A stretch of 64,000 nt of DNA. Origin: Bacteroidia bacterium (GTDB taxonomy: Bacteria > Bacteroidota > Bacteroidia > B-17B0 > Aurantibacillaceae). The stretch lies in assembly GCA_016787785.1 (NCBI GenBank), contig JAEUTO010000003.1, positions 62,001 to 126,000 of the forward strand, in the 5' to 3' direction. The number at the start of each line of letters is the position of its first letter. The stretch's first letter is position 1. A model generated the notes under the pieces. It had not been told where the DNA came from and did no database searches. It saw only the letters and a list, made by a program, of their open reading frames with translations. Shown here piece by piece: positions 11,249-20,171 of this stretch. The position numbers were made by a program, and so were the translations under genes.

Positions 11249-11601
11249 TTTGTAAAGGTAGTGTTCAAAAAGTTAACCACAAAGAACACAAAGAATGCAC
11301 GAAGCGCGCAAAGAGTAAACTTCTGGCATAGTAAGCCTTTACGCGTAAGCACACAAAGTGCAGCGGCCTTTTAAAATTTCACGTTAAAAAATCTTCATTT
11401 TCAAAAGGAGTTTTGCTTGCGCGAAGGCGATTTTTGCCTCTCGCGAAGCGCTTAAATCGCCAGCTTGAAAATGAAGATTTTTAGTGAAATTTTAAGAAGC
11501 CTTGATTTTTTTGCTTACTTTTTTGATCAAGCAAAAAAGTGAGGACATAAATAATTAAGAAAATGTGTAAAAGTTTAAATCCCTAGCGTTCGGGGAATGA
11601 C
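11249..11601. repeat. gene-free 353-base patch of dispersed-repeat remnants and hairpins
   Basis: No gene is seen. The patch starts with CCACAAAGAACACAAAG-type sequence (about 11277-11310), common as intergenic debris in Bacteroidota. An imperfect inverted repeat follows: GGCCTTTTAAAATTTCAC... at 11365-11404 pairs with 11465-11501. Inside it is a second 8-bp palindrome (GGCGATTT 11426-11433, AAATCGCC 11454-11461). The end carries a perfect 9-bp hairpin ACTTTTTTG / CAAAAAAGT (11517-11540). This organisation suggests a REP-like or MITE-like element; no transposase is present. Confidence 0.6.
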
Positions 11602-12276
11602 TTACCTCAACTCTGGCTCTGCTTCCTCTTGTGTTACCGTTGGTAAACTAATAGGCGTTGCAATAGATTCAAGCACCTCGGCACTACCTTTTTTCTTTCG
11701 TTTTTTTGGCGCAAAAGTGTAATTAGGAACCGAATTGGTTAACTGGGTATCTTGTATAACTGTATTTGTAACAACTGCTGCTGCATTGGTAGTGGTTGGT
11801 GCAGTTTGAGGCGTTGTTCTTGCAGTAAAGGTAGTTGTATTAGCAACAGGCATTGCGGCCAGGGTATTTGTTGCAACCATACTTGTTGTTGCGAGTGCGT
11901 TTTGCTGCGCCGGACCTTCTTCTTTTTTAACCGGAACTATCATTTGTTTTTTAGGTTCGGGTTTTGGTTTTACAGTTGTAACAGGTGTGCTAACCTCTGT
12001 CACTTCCTGTTTGGTCTTGGTATTCTTAATATTTATAAAATTAAAAAGTAAGAAGGAAAATAAGATAATGATGCCGCCAAATACGATCGGTAATATTAAG
12101 GTACGGTTTAACGCAAAATTAAAATTAGGTATTAGCTGTGTTTTATGTACGCTTTGAAATTGTTTGGCGTACTCTTCGTAACTAAGCCATGCTTCTTCTT
12201 TAAAAGAAAGCTCCAGCTCTTTTAGCTGGTTACGCATGTTGCGCTCCTCTATTTCGTAATTAAAGTGGCTGCTCAT
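11602..12276 (-). CDS. single-pass membrane protein, possible anti-sigma partner
   Basis: A 224-residue protein with a charged cytosolic N-terminus (residues 1-57, rich in Glu and Gln), one strong transmembrane helix (about 60-83, LILPIVFGGIIILFSFLLF) and a low-complexity Thr/Ala/Pro/Val-rich periplasmic tail. It ends in a basic KKRKKKG patch and an acidic terminus. The gene overlaps the upstream sigma-like gene by 17 bases, a typical sign of translational coupling. N-in single-pass topology next to a sigma factor suggests an anti-sigma role, but no recognised anti-sigma domain or zinc motif is visible, so this is inference from context. Confidence 0.65.
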   Translation of the reverse strand: MSSHFNYEIEERNMRNQLKELELSFKEEAWLSYEEYAKQFQSVHKTQLIPNFNFALNRTLILPIVFGGIIILFSFLLFNFINIKNTKTKQEVTEVSTPVTTVKPKPEPKKQMIVPVKKEEGPAQQNALATTSMVATNTLAAMPVANTTTFTARTTPQTAPTTTNAAAVVTNTVIQDTQLTNSVPNYTFAPKKRKKKGSAEVLESIATPISLPTVTQEEAEPELR

Positions 12277-13006
12277 TTTTCATGGTTTTATAACACTTCT
12301 CTACATTCTTTTGCAGGTTATAACGCGCTTTTTCTAAGCTGCTTTTTACCGTTTGTAAACTGGCTTCAATAATATTTGCTGTTTCTTCAAGGGTATAGCC
12401 ATCTATCACATGCAAATTAATAACTAATCGTTGCGATGGAACTAACTGCTGTAAAGATCTTATTAAAACATCATTGTCAATTGAAGCAAAGTCTATAAAC
12501 TCATTACTCTCAAACAGATCATAATTTTTGTTGGCCGAACCCGATGCATAAACCGTGCTGGCCACATAATATTCGCTGCTAATACCTTTTACGAAAGAGG
12601 CGCAGGCTTTTATAAAATCGGGCTCAAAAGTAGCATCTATATCTACCATTTGCGCATTACGATTTTGCTGTAGTTTGCTTATGTAAGTATTAAAACCAAA
12701 GTTAATGGCCTCGGCCGCTTGCGCCTGGCTTTTGCAGTAACGTACGGCAATTGAGCCCATTTTGCCATAGTATTTTTCAAACAGCGTTCTTATGGCTGCT
12801 TTATCATTTTTACTGATCAGGGCTATCAATTCTTTACCGTACACAAAATGGGTTTTGCTACTTTTACGAAAATTACTAAAAAAAGTTACAGCCCGGGTTA
12901 GCTTTCCTTTAAAAAATAGCTGTTTTTTGGCTTGTAATGCAATAGCTATCCCCTTTTTTGCCGTTTTATGTTGTTTTTGGCCCCCTACTACTAAAACATT
13001 TTTCAT
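12260..13006 (-). CDS. ECF-type RNA polymerase sigma factor-like protein
   Basis: A 248-residue protein from the ATG at 13006; a TTG at 13081 would add 25 residues. A region-2-like helix set (LIALISKNDKAAIRTLFEKY onwards) is followed by a divergent middle. A region-4-like helix-turn-helix is clear: LQQLVPSQRLVINLHVIDGY and TLEETANIIEASLQTVKSSL, the usual DNA-reading helix of ECF sigma factors, ending in a long helix. The roughly 60-residue basic, hydrophobic N-terminal extension before region 2 is unusual. The 17-base overlap with the downstream membrane protein supports a sigma/anti-sigma pair. Confidence 0.75.
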   Translation of the reverse strand: MKNVLVVGGQKQHKTAKKGIAIALQAKKQLFFKGKLTRAVTFFSNFRKSSKTHFVYGKELIALISKNDKAAIRTLFEKYYGKMGSIAVRYCKSQAQAAEAINFGFNTYISKLQQNRNAQMVDIDATFEPDFIKACASFVKGISSEYYVASTVYASGSANKNYDLFESNEFIDFASIDNDVLIRSLQQLVPSQRLVINLHVIDGYTLEETANIIEASLQTVKSSLEKARYNLQKNVEKCYKTMKNEQPL

Positions 13007-13226
13007 TCTCACAAATAATTTTTTAGAAATTTTTACGTTTTTATTATAGCCCTGTAAATCAACCAAATTGAGGGTTATCAACTTTTTCAGGGGATATTGA
13101 CATGTTAAAAACTAGGGCATCATGTTAATTCATTTATATTCGTTTTGGGGGATTTTTTGATGATGTTTGTAATTCGAGAATTTTAAAAAAATATTAATAT
13201 ATAAAACACTTAATTAAGCATTTGTT

Positions 13227-14198
13227 ATGACAGAACCCATTTTAGTCGAGAATAAAGATAGATTTGTACTTTTTCCTATAAAGTATAAAGACATCTGGGA
13301 ATATTACAAAAAATCCGAAGCCAGCTTTTGGACGGCAGAGGAAATTGATCTTTCTTCAGACACGGCTGATTGGAATAACAAATTAAACGATAACGAACGT
13401 CACTTTATTAAGCACGTACTTGCTTTCTTTGCTGCCAGCGATGGTATTGTTAACGAAAACCTGGCCATTAACTTCTTAAATGAGGTACAATACCCTGAAG
13501 CCCGTTGTTTTTACGGCTTCCAGATCATGATGGAGAATATCCACTCAGAAACTTACTCTTTATTAATAGATACATATATTAAAGACCCAGCCGAAAAAAC
13601 GCATTTATTACACGCTGTAGATACAGTGCCTTGCGTGGGCGAAAAAGCCGACTGGGCATTGCGTTGGATAAACAACGGCTCTTTTGCCGAGCGTTTAATT
13701 GCCTTTGCAGCCGTAGAAGGTATCTTCTTTTCAGGATCTTTCTGCTCTATCTTTTGGTTAAAAAAACGCGGTTTAATGCCGGGTTTAACTTTTAGCAACG
13801 AATTAATTAGCCGCGACGAAGGCTTACATTGCGATTTCGCGTGTATGATCTACTCGCACCATCTTAAGAACCAATTACCGAAAGAACAGGTTACCAAAAT
13901 TATTGCCGATGCCGTAGTTATCGAGAAAAAATTTGTGGTTGATGCTATTCCTGTAAAACTAATTGGTATGAATGCAGACCTTATGTGTCAATACATCGAG
14001 TTCTGCGCCGATCGTTTACTTGTTTCCCTTGGCTGCCCTAAATTCTATAACGCGTCAAACCCGTTTGACTTTATGGAAATGATCTCGTTACAGGGCAAGA
14101 CCAACTTCTTTGAAAAACGCGTGGCCGAATATCAAAAGGCCGGTGTTATGAATAATAAGGAGGAAAACAACCATTTTAACCTGGACGAAGACTTTTAG
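13227..14198 (+). CDS. nrdB: ribonucleoside-diphosphate reductase, class I small (beta) subunit
   Basis: A 323-residue R2 protein that carries the dinuclear metal centre and the radical needed by NrdA. Predicted metal ligands are present: Asp45, Glu103 and His106 in ENIHSETY, Glu164 in VEGIFFSG, and Glu198 and His201 in RDEGLHCDF. Tyr110 sits where the stable tyrosyl radical forms. The sequence is of the short eukaryote-like class I type. The acidic C-terminus [10 protein letters not shown] is the tail that docks on NrdA. It precedes nrdA in the same direction, separated by an unusual 384-base gap. Confidence 0.96.
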   Translation: MTEPILVENKDRFVLFPIKYKDIWEYYKKSEASFWTAEEIDLSSDTADWNNKLNDNERHFIKHVLAFFAASDGIVNENLAINFLNEVQYPEARCFYGFQIMMENIHSETYSLLIDTYIKDPAEKTHLLHAVDTVPCVGEKADWALRWINNGSFAERLIAFAAVEGIFFSGSFCSIFWLKKRGLMPGLTFSNELISRDEGLHCDFACMIYSHHLKNQLPKEQVTKIIADAVVIEKKFVVDAIPVKLIGMNADLMCQYIEFCADRLLVSLGCPKFYNASNPFDFMEMISLQGKTNFFEKRVAEYQKAGVMNNKEENNHFNLDEDF

Positions 14199-14582
14199 TT
14201 TAATATTAATTAGCTAAAAATTCCCCCCAAACCTTAGTAACTTTAGACAGGACCGGATTCACACCCCGGATGGGAATTGTAGCCCCAAAAATTAAAAAAA
14301 AGCTGTGTTATGTAAACCCAGCGTTAAAATAAAGAAAAGAGAATAAAAGGATATTAAAAAAACAGAGTTCAAAGCAAGTAACAAAGTGTTGTTAATAGAA
14401 TAGAAAAAATAAAAATCTTAAACGAAAAAATACACTGTAACTTGTTAGAACCAAAAAATCACAATAAATGCAAAATATTACCTATACATACTATCTCCAC
14501 GGTCCTTTAGGTGTGTATAATATATATGATGCAAAAAGAAATTTTTCAATAAACTCAAAAAACTAATAAAAAAACCTGGCGT
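14199..14582 (+). other. 384-base nrdB-nrdA intergenic region with possible RNA structure and small ORF
   Basis: It is long for a two-gene operon. A GC-rich island at about 14252-14287 (ACCGGATTCACACC...GGGAATTGTAGCCCC) stands out from AT-rich surroundings and contains short self-complementary pieces (CCGG/CCGG and GGG/CCC). An ATG at 14468 opens a 32-codon frame (MQNITYTYYLHGPLG...) ending at 14566, 16 bases before nrdA; it resembles nothing I know and could be chance. No clear NrdR box or known riboswitch was recognised. Confidence 0.4.
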
Positions 14583-17000
14583 ATGTTTGTAATTAAAAGA
14601 GATGGCACTCGCGAGTCGGTAAAATTTGACAAGATCACCGCTCGCATTCAAAAGCTAAGCTACGGCTTAGAACCGGCTCATGTTGACCCGATCCTTGTAG
14701 CTAAAAAAGTAATTGATGGTGTGTACGATGGCGTTACCACTATTGAACTTGATAACCTTGCAGCTGAAACTGCAGCGGGTTTAACCTCCCGTCACCCCGA
14801 TTATGCACAGTTAGCCTCCCGCATTGCGGTTAGCAACCTGCATAAGAACACTATCAAGTCTTTTTCTAAAACGATAGAGGCATTACACAACTATATAGAT
14901 CCTAAAACAGGTTTGCACGCCTCGTTAATTGCAGACGATGTTTATGAGATTGTTATAAATAACGCACACACCTTAGATTCGTCTATTATATACGACCGCG
15001 ATTTTGGTTACGATTATTTTGGTTTTAAAACATTAGAGCGCTCTTACTTATTAAAGATGAATGGCTTTGTTGCAGAACGCCCGCAACACATGATCATGCG
15101 TGTAGCAGTTGGTATCCACAAAAACGATATCGAGTCTGCAATACGTACTTATAATTTAATGAGCGAACGTTGGTTCACACACGCCACACCAACTTTATTC
15201 AATGCGGGTACGCCAAAACCGCAAATGAGTTCTTGCTTTTTATTACAGGTTAAAGACGATAGCATTGATGGTATTTACGATACTTTAAAAATGTGCGCCA
15301 AAATTTCTCAAAGTGCCGGTGGTATCGGTATCAATATTCATAATGTACGTGCAACAGGTTCTTATATTAAAGGCACCAACGGCACCAGCAACGGTATTAT
15401 ACCAATGCTAAAAGTATATAACGAAACTGCCCGTTACGTTGATCAGGGTGGTGGAAAACGCAAAGGTTCTATAGCTGTTTATTTAGAGCCATGGCATGCA
15501 GATATTTATGATTTCTTAGATATCCGTAAAAATCACGGTAAAGAAGAAATGCGTGCACGCGATCTTTTTACTGCGCTTTGGATCCCGGATCTTTTTATGA
15601 AACGCGTAGAAGCTGAAGGCGAATGGAGTTTAATGTGCCCTAACGAGTGCCCTGGCTTAAGCGATTGCCACAGTGCAGAGTTTGAAGCATTGTACACTAA
15701 ATACGAAGCTGAAGGAAAATTCCGCAAACAAATTAAAGCGCGTGAACTTTGGGCTGCAATTATTGAAGCACAAATTGAAACCGGTAATCCTTACATGTTA
15801 TTTAAAGATGCTGCTAACTCAAAATCAAACCAACAAAATTTAGGTACAATTAAGTCTAGTAACTTATGTACTGAAATTATTGAGTACACAAGTGCTGACG
15901 AAGTTGCTGTTTGTAATTTAGCTTCAATTGCTTTACCGCGTTTTGTAGATGAAAAAGCAAATACATTTGATCACAATAAATTATTTGAAATTACTTACCA
16001 CGCTACTATTAACTTAAATAAGATCATTGATCGTAACTACTACCCAATTCCTGAGGCACGCAAATCTAATTTACGTCACCGTCCAATTGGTTTAGGTGTG
16101 CAAGGTTTAGCCGATGCATTTATTTTAATGCGTTACCCTTTTGAAAGTGACGAAGCAAAAAAATTAAATTCAGAGATCTTTGAAACTATTTATTATGCTG
16201 CATTAACAGCAAGTAAAGATCTTGCAAAAGTTGAAGGTCCTTACGAAACATACGCAGGCTCGCCTATCTCTAAAGGAATTTTCCAGCAAGATATGTGGAA
16301 TGTAAAACCAAGCTCACGTTGGGAATGGGATACATTACGCGAAGAAGTAATGAAATACGGTGTGCGTAACTCATTATTATTAGCACCAATGCCAACAGCA
16401 TCTACATCGCAAATTTTAGGTAATAACGAGTGTTTTGAACCATACACAAGCAACATTTACACCCGCCGAGTATTAAGCGGAGAGTTTGTGGTAGTAAACA
16501 AACATTTATTACGCGACTTAGTGAAATTAGGTATCTGGAACGACAGCCTTAAAAATAAAATTATTGCTGCAAACGGTTCGGTACAAAACATTCCGGAGAT
16601 TCCTGCAAACATAAAAGAACTTTACAAAACAGTTTGGGAAATTAAACAACGTACCATAATTGATATGGCTGCAGACCGTGGCGCTTATATTGATCAAAGC
16701 CAATCGTTAAACTTGTTCATACAAGACGCTAACTTTGCAAAAATGAGCTCAGCACATTTCTACAGCTGGAAAAAAGGTTTAAAAACCGGTATGTATTACT
16801 TACGTACAAAAGCAGCAGCCGATGCCATTAAGTTTACAGTAGACCAGGATGCGTTAACACAACCATCTTTAATACTTGGCAACGAAGACCAATTGTTAGT
16901 AGACAGAGGACAAGGACACATTCTTACCTTTGAAGAACAACAAGCACAACTAAGCTGCTCTTTAGATAATCCTGAAGATTGCGAAGCTTGCGGAAGCTAG
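14583..17000 (+). CDS. nrdA: ribonucleoside-diphosphate reductase, class I large (alpha) subunit
   Basis: An 805-residue catalytic subunit that reduces ribonucleoside diphosphates. The N-terminal ATP-cone ([16 protein letters not shown]) indicates allosteric activity control by ATP/dATP. The active site shows Cys218 in QMSSCFLL and Cys444 in VAVCNLAS as the redox pair, and NLCTE (Asn427, Cys429, Glu431) as the thiyl-radical triad. The radical relay Tyr-Tyr region and the C-terminal cysteine shuttle (LSCSL and CEACGS) are present. It pairs with nrdB upstream. A dispersed palindrome and then a strong terminator follow. Confidence 0.97.
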   Translation: MFVIKRDGTRESVKFDKITARIQKLSYGLEPAHVDPILVAKKVIDGVYDGVTTIELDNLAAETAAGLTSRHPDYAQLASRIAVSNLHKNTIKSFSKTIEALHNYIDPKTGLHASLIADDVYEIVINNAHTLDSSIIYDRDFGYDYFGFKTLERSYLLKMNGFVAERPQHMIMRVAVGIHKNDIESAIRTYNLMSERWFTHATPTLFNAGTPKPQMSSCFLLQVKDDSIDGIYDTLKMCAKISQSAGGIGINIHNVRATGSYIKGTNGTSNGIIPMLKVYNETARYVDQGGGKRKGSIAVYLEPWHADIYDFLDIRKNHGKEEMRARDLFTALWIPDLFMKRVEAEGEWSLMCPNECPGLSDCHSAEFEALYTKYEAEGKFRKQIKARELWAAIIEAQIETGNPYMLFKDAANSKSNQQNLGTIKSSNLCTEIIEYTSADEVAVCNLASIALPRFVDEKANTFDHNKLFEITYHATINLNKIIDRNYYPIPEARKSNLRHRPIGLGVQGLADAFILMRYPFESDEAKKLNSEIFETIYYAALTASKDLAKVEGPYETYAGSPISKGIFQQDMWNVKPSSRWEWDTLREEVMKYGVRNSLLLAPMPTASTSQILGNNECFEPYTSNIYTRRVLSGEFVVVNKHLLRDLVKLGIWNDSLKNKIIAANGSVQNIPEIPANIKELYKTVWEIKQRTIIDMAADRGAYIDQSQSLNLFIQDANFAKMSSAHFYSWKKGLKTGMYYLRTKAAADAIKFTVDQDALTQPSLILGNEDQLLVDRGQGHILTFEEQQAQLSCSLDNPEDCEACGS

Positions 17001-17009
17001 TTCAAGGCC

Positions 17010-17058
17010 CCTGAGCCTGTCGAAGGGTGCCGCGAAAGTGGTTTCGACAAGCTCAACC
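17010..17058. repeat. dispersed palindromic repeat (TGAGCYTGTCGAA pair)
   Basis: CCTGAGCCTGTCGAAGG at 17010-17026 and its inverted relative GTTTCGACAAGCTCAACC at 17041-17058 form an imperfect palindrome. This core is found as an intergenic repeat in many unrelated bacterial genomes. It sits directly after the nrdA stop and marks the left edge of the OLD-nuclease patch. Confidence 0.6.
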
Positions 17059-17102
17059 ACCACGAACTGACAACAAGAAACAAAAAACTAATAACAAGAA
17101 AT

Positions 17103-17139
17103 AAAAAAGGCCTCTCTGAATTAACGGAGAGGCTTTTTT
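17103..17139 (+). terminator. rho-independent terminator after nrdA
   Basis: A 7-bp stem GCCTCTC (17110-17116) / GAGAGGC (17127-17133) followed by six T, and preceded by six A so that it could act in both directions. It ends nrdBA transcription before the OLD-family gene. Confidence 0.85.
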
Positions 17140-17167
17140 GTCGGGAAGAAAAAATAAATTGATAATT

Positions 17168-19081
17168 ATGAAAATTAAGAAATTTAGAATTAAGAATTAT
17201 AAATCAATCATTGATACTGGTGAGTGTTGGTTAGAAGATGGATTAACAATTTTTGCAGGAAAAAACGAAAGTGGAAAAACTAGTATTCTTGAAGCTTTAG
17301 AAGATTTCAATGTCGACAGAGATATTACTAGTGAATCGAAGCCGTTAGGAAGCGATACTTTGATTCCTGAAATTTCAATTACATTTATTATTGAGGAAAA
17401 AGACTTAATTAATTATTATAAAAAATTTAATATTTCCGGATCGTTACCCAAAAATTTAGAGATCGAAATTATAAAAAATTATCCCGGTGATTATTATGTA
17501 TCTGAAAAGACAGGTTCGATGCTTGAATTAGACGAACCCGCCTTTTTTGAACTAGAAGGAAGCTATAAAGAAAATATAAAAGTGCAATTTGATGAGGCTC
17601 AGCAATTCTTCGTAAAACATTTTCAGCCACATGGTTGGCAATTTTTTGATTTGAATTATGATGATTTAGATAAACTTAAAACCAATTTTAATAATTATAG
17701 CGTTAATTATAACAATTCATATATAAACCAAATTCCAGATATAAGCCTAAGAAACAATCATACTGAAAATTTGGCTAACATCTCTACTTATATTCAAAAA
17801 ATTGAAGATATAACTAAAAATAGAGATGATAGATGGGACGAGTTGTTCTCATTAATACCAAACTTTATTTTATTCAAATCTTTTGAAGATAATATTCCTA
17901 ATTCGGTACCATTTACCGACCTTGATAAAACAGAATTTATAAAAGATTTAGGATTGATTAGTAATTTAGATACAACTTTAATTTTATCCAAGGACACTAG
18001 AAAAAATCAAAAACATAAAGAGAGTCTAAATATTCTCCTTAACAACCAATACTCACAATATTGGTCACAAGATGTTACATCTTTCAAAATAGAATGGGAT
18101 TCTACAACCCTTAGTTTATGGATTCTTGAAGAAAATGAATGGTTCACGCCTAGTCAAAGGAGCAAAGGAAAACAATGGCACATATCATTTTATATTAGAA
18201 TTACCGCGCGTGCAATCGAAGAAAAAACAAATATATTATTAATTGATGAGCCTGGAATGTTCCTTCATGCGTCAGCTCAAAAAGATATTTACAAAAAATT
18301 ATTAGAAAGTTCGAAAGATGCACAAATTATTTTTACAACACATTCTCCTTATTTAATTGATTCGCAAGAATTGCACAAAGTGAGGTTAGTAGTTAAAGAA
18401 AATACAAAAATTGGAACAACAATAATTAATAAGATACATGCTAAAGCTGACAAAGAAACTTTAACGCCTATTTTAACTGCAATTGGTTTAGAGCTAAGTC
18501 AAGGTATTCAAAACATTAATCAAAAAAACAATATAGTTGTTGAAGGACCAGCTGATGTTTTATACCTGAATACGATAGCCAAAATCCTAAATACAAATAC
18601 CTACAATTTTATTTTCGGCGGTGGAGCTGGAAATTTAGGAAACATTGGAACTATATTAAATGGCTGGGGCTGTAATGTCGTTTATTTATTTGACAATGAT
18701 CAGGGTAAAAAAAATGGAATGAAAAACCTTATTCAAACTTGGAAAATTCAAAAAGAAGATATCATAGCAATTTCAGAGGAGTCCGGGGCTATTGAAGATT
18801 CGTTTTCAAAAGAGGATTTTAAAAAATATTTTTTAGAAGATCCGACTTTAGATTATAAAGAAAAAACGTCAGAATACTTAAAAAATAATCGAATTGACAA
18901 AGTTTTACTAGCAAAAAAATTTGCGCAAATTAATACTAAAGAAACGATTAAGTTAACGGACGAAACAATTACAAATTTTAAGGCGCTTTTTGAAGTTATC
19001 AAAAACTGTTTTTATGTTGAATCAACAAAAGATAATTCTCTAAAAGAAATTGGGAAAAAAGAAAAAACAGGTAGCTTTTAA
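17168..19081 (+). CDS. OLD-family ATPase/TOPRIM nuclease
   Basis: A 637-residue protein starting at the ATG at 17168; the longer frame from a TTG at 17138 overlaps the terminator and is unlikely. It has an SMC/ABC-like ATPase with Walker A GKNESGKT (residues 31-38), a Walker B LLIDEPG (Asp360-Glu361) and an H-loop TTHSPYLID. A C-terminal TOPRIM domain has VVEGPADVLYL (Glu459) and LFDNDQG (Asp509, Asp511), the metal-binding set of OLD nucleases. Family members include the phage P2 Old exclusion protein and GajA of Gabija. No UvrD/GajB-like helicase is adjacent, so a stand-alone class 1-type OLD is favoured. Its AT-rich codon use and bordering palindromes suggest an accessory insertion. Confidence 0.88.
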   Translation: MKIKKFRIKNYKSIIDTGECWLEDGLTIFAGKNESGKTSILEALEDFNVDRDITSESKPLGSDTLIPEISITFIIEEKDLINYYKKFNISGSLPKNLEIEIIKNYPGDYYVSEKTGSMLELDEPAFFELEGSYKENIKVQFDEAQQFFVKHFQPHGWQFFDLNYDDLDKLKTNFNNYSVNYNNSYINQIPDISLRNNHTENLANISTYIQKIEDITKNRDDRWDELFSLIPNFILFKSFEDNIPNSVPFTDLDKTEFIKDLGLISNLDTTLILSKDTRKNQKHKESLNILLNNQYSQYWSQDVTSFKIEWDSTTLSLWILEENEWFTPSQRSKGKQWHISFYIRITARAIEEKTNILLIDEPGMFLHASAQKDIYKKLLESSKDAQIIFTTHSPYLIDSQELHKVRLVVKENTKIGTTIINKIHAKADKETLTPILTAIGLELSQGIQNINQKNNIVVEGPADVLYLNTIAKILNTNTYNFIFGGGAGNLGNIGTILNGWGCNVVYLFDNDQGKKNGMKNLIQTWKIQKEDIIAISEESGAIEDSFSKEDFKKYFLEDPTLDYKEKTSEYLKNNRIDKVLLAKKFAQINTKETIKLTDETITNFKALFEVIKNCFYVESTKDNSLKEIGKKEKTGSF

Positions 19082-19153
19082 ATATTTTTTACCTAATAAT
19101 AACTTGCTAAAGCGGATTTGTAATTCTTGCATTTATTAAACCCTTCCCGCGTT

Positions 19154-19193
19154 CCCAATAGCGTTCGACTGAGCTCACGCGAAGTCTATCGGG
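19154..19193. repeat. dispersed palindrome downstream of the OLD gene
   Basis: An imperfect 40-base palindrome centred on GAGCTC (19171-19176), with outer arms CCCAATAG (19154-19161) and CTATCGGG (19186-19193). It is GC-rich compared with its surroundings and resembles REP-type intergenic repeats. Confidence 0.5.
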
Positions 19194-19253
19194 ATGCAAT
19201 CCCTGCGTTTATTAAATGTAACCTCATTAAGGTTTAACTCTTATATTCACATT

Positions 19254-19445
19254 ATGTTTCGCCAGCCCTCTTTACTTTTTATGTGTAAGCTCTTATTACG
19301 GGTTGGTGGTTTTGGTTTGCTATTTATTATAATGCACTGGCCTTTTGCTGTTGAGTTAATGTGCATTGGTTTTATTGGCGCAGCTGTTTTCTTTATTATG
19401 CTACAACTCGAAAAAAGAAAAGCGAAGAAGAATGAGAATGGGTAG
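19254..19445 (+). CDS. small two-helix membrane protein with GldL-like HWP motif
   Basis: A 63-residue product from the ATG at 19254; an upstream frame could extend it by 20 residues. Two hydrophobic segments (LLLRVGGFGLLFIIMHWPF and LMCIGFIGAAVFFIMLQL) flank MHWP and are followed by a basic tail. The same helix-HWP-helix hairpin occurs at the N-terminus of the gliding/T9SS protein GldL and in many short Bacteroidota membrane proteins. It is too short to be GldL. The function is unknown. Confidence 0.55.
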   Translation: MFRQPSLLFMCKLLLRVGGFGLLFIIMHWPFAVELMCIGFIGAAVFFIMLQLEKRKAKKNENG

Positions 19446-19450
19446 TTCTG

Positions 19451-19488
19451 TCCTCCTCTGGAGGAGGTGCCCGGAGGGCGGAGGAGGA
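19451..19488. repeat. purine/pyrimidine-rich dispersed palindrome
   Basis: TCCTCCTCTGGAGGAGG (stem CCTCC/GGAGG), followed by GTGCCCGGAGGGCGGAGGAGG. This is the type of short GC-rich intergenic repeat often scattered in Bacteroidota genomes. It is the third distinct palindrome family within 2.5 kb here. Confidence 0.5.
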
Positions 19489-19532
19489 AAACACAAAAAT
19501 AAATTCCTTATCTTTCGTAAAAATCATTCCTC

Positions 19533-20120
19533 ATGTCCAGAAAACTACTTTGGCTTTTTGCCGTAATTTCTTTAAGTGGTTTTTTGTGTTTTTACCATTT
19601 TAATGTAAAACCTTTTGATCTGTCGGACTGGTTTATGTTTGCTGTTGATTTTTTAAGCAACTTTTTAGCCATTATACTTTTTGCGGTTCTCATTTCTTTT
19701 CTACTAGCAGTAATCCCACTTAAAAATAAAAGTTATTGGCAGCGTTATGGTTATTTTTTTCCATTAGGAATAACTGTTATTTCAGTATTGTATTTAGTTT
19801 TCTTTTGCGCAACCGGTCCGCACTATCATTCTATAAAAGCAAAAGATGGTATTAGCTGCGCGTCCATAAAGGACGGTACTTTTACGGTATGGCATTTAAA
19901 AATAGAACGTAAAGGCAATGTGCAATTTCAAACCGATTTAAAAACCGGAGAGCGAATGGAATTTAATGTAAAGTGGCTTTCTGATTGCGAATATGAATTA
20001 AGTCGCGATGGTAAGGTTATGAAAGTAAAAATTGTTTCCGCCGATGAAAATGGTTACGAATGTTTTACTTTGATGCGTGGTTTAACTTCTCCGCTACAAA
20101 AGGTGGTGAGGGTGAAATAA
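19533..20120 (+). CDS. membrane protein of unknown function
   Basis: A 195-residue protein with about three transmembrane helices (roughly residues 4-22, 32-62 and 72-92), then a soluble beta-rich C-terminal half (from FCATGPHYHSIKAKDG to the end). The second half, with alternating strands such as KGNVQFQTDLKTGERMEF and YECFTLMRG, looks like a small periplasmic domain. No family was recognised. It shares its direction with the HWP-motif protein upstream but is separated from it by a palindromic repeat, so common transcription is uncertain. Confidence 0.65.
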   Translation: MSRKLLWLFAVISLSGFLCFYHFNVKPFDLSDWFMFAVDFLSNFLAIILFAVLISFLLAVIPLKNKSYWQRYGYFFPLGITVISVLYLVFFCATGPHYHSIKAKDGISCASIKDGTFTVWHLKIERKGNVQFQTDLKTGERMEFNVKWLSDCEYELSRDGKVMKVKIVSADENGYECFTLMRGLTSPLQKVVRVK

Positions 20121-20171
20121 TCCTACAATCTATAGCAATCATCTCTTATTTTTTCTTTTAATTTCATTCTT

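Noticed and set aside
11752-12051. A cysteine-rich 99-residue plus-strand frame
   Set aside because: It is antisense to the Thr/Ala-rich membrane protein; the Cys codons are a by-product of that composition.
14252-14287. Cobalamin riboswitch upstream of nrdA
   Set aside because: The GC-rich island lacks a recognisable B12 box, and the encoded reductase is class I (metal/tyrosyl radical), not B12-dependent.
17138-17170. A longer OLD-family reading frame starting at TTG 17138
   Set aside because: It begins within the T-run of the nrdA terminator; the ATG at 17168 starts the family's usual first strand (MKIKKFRIKNYKSI).
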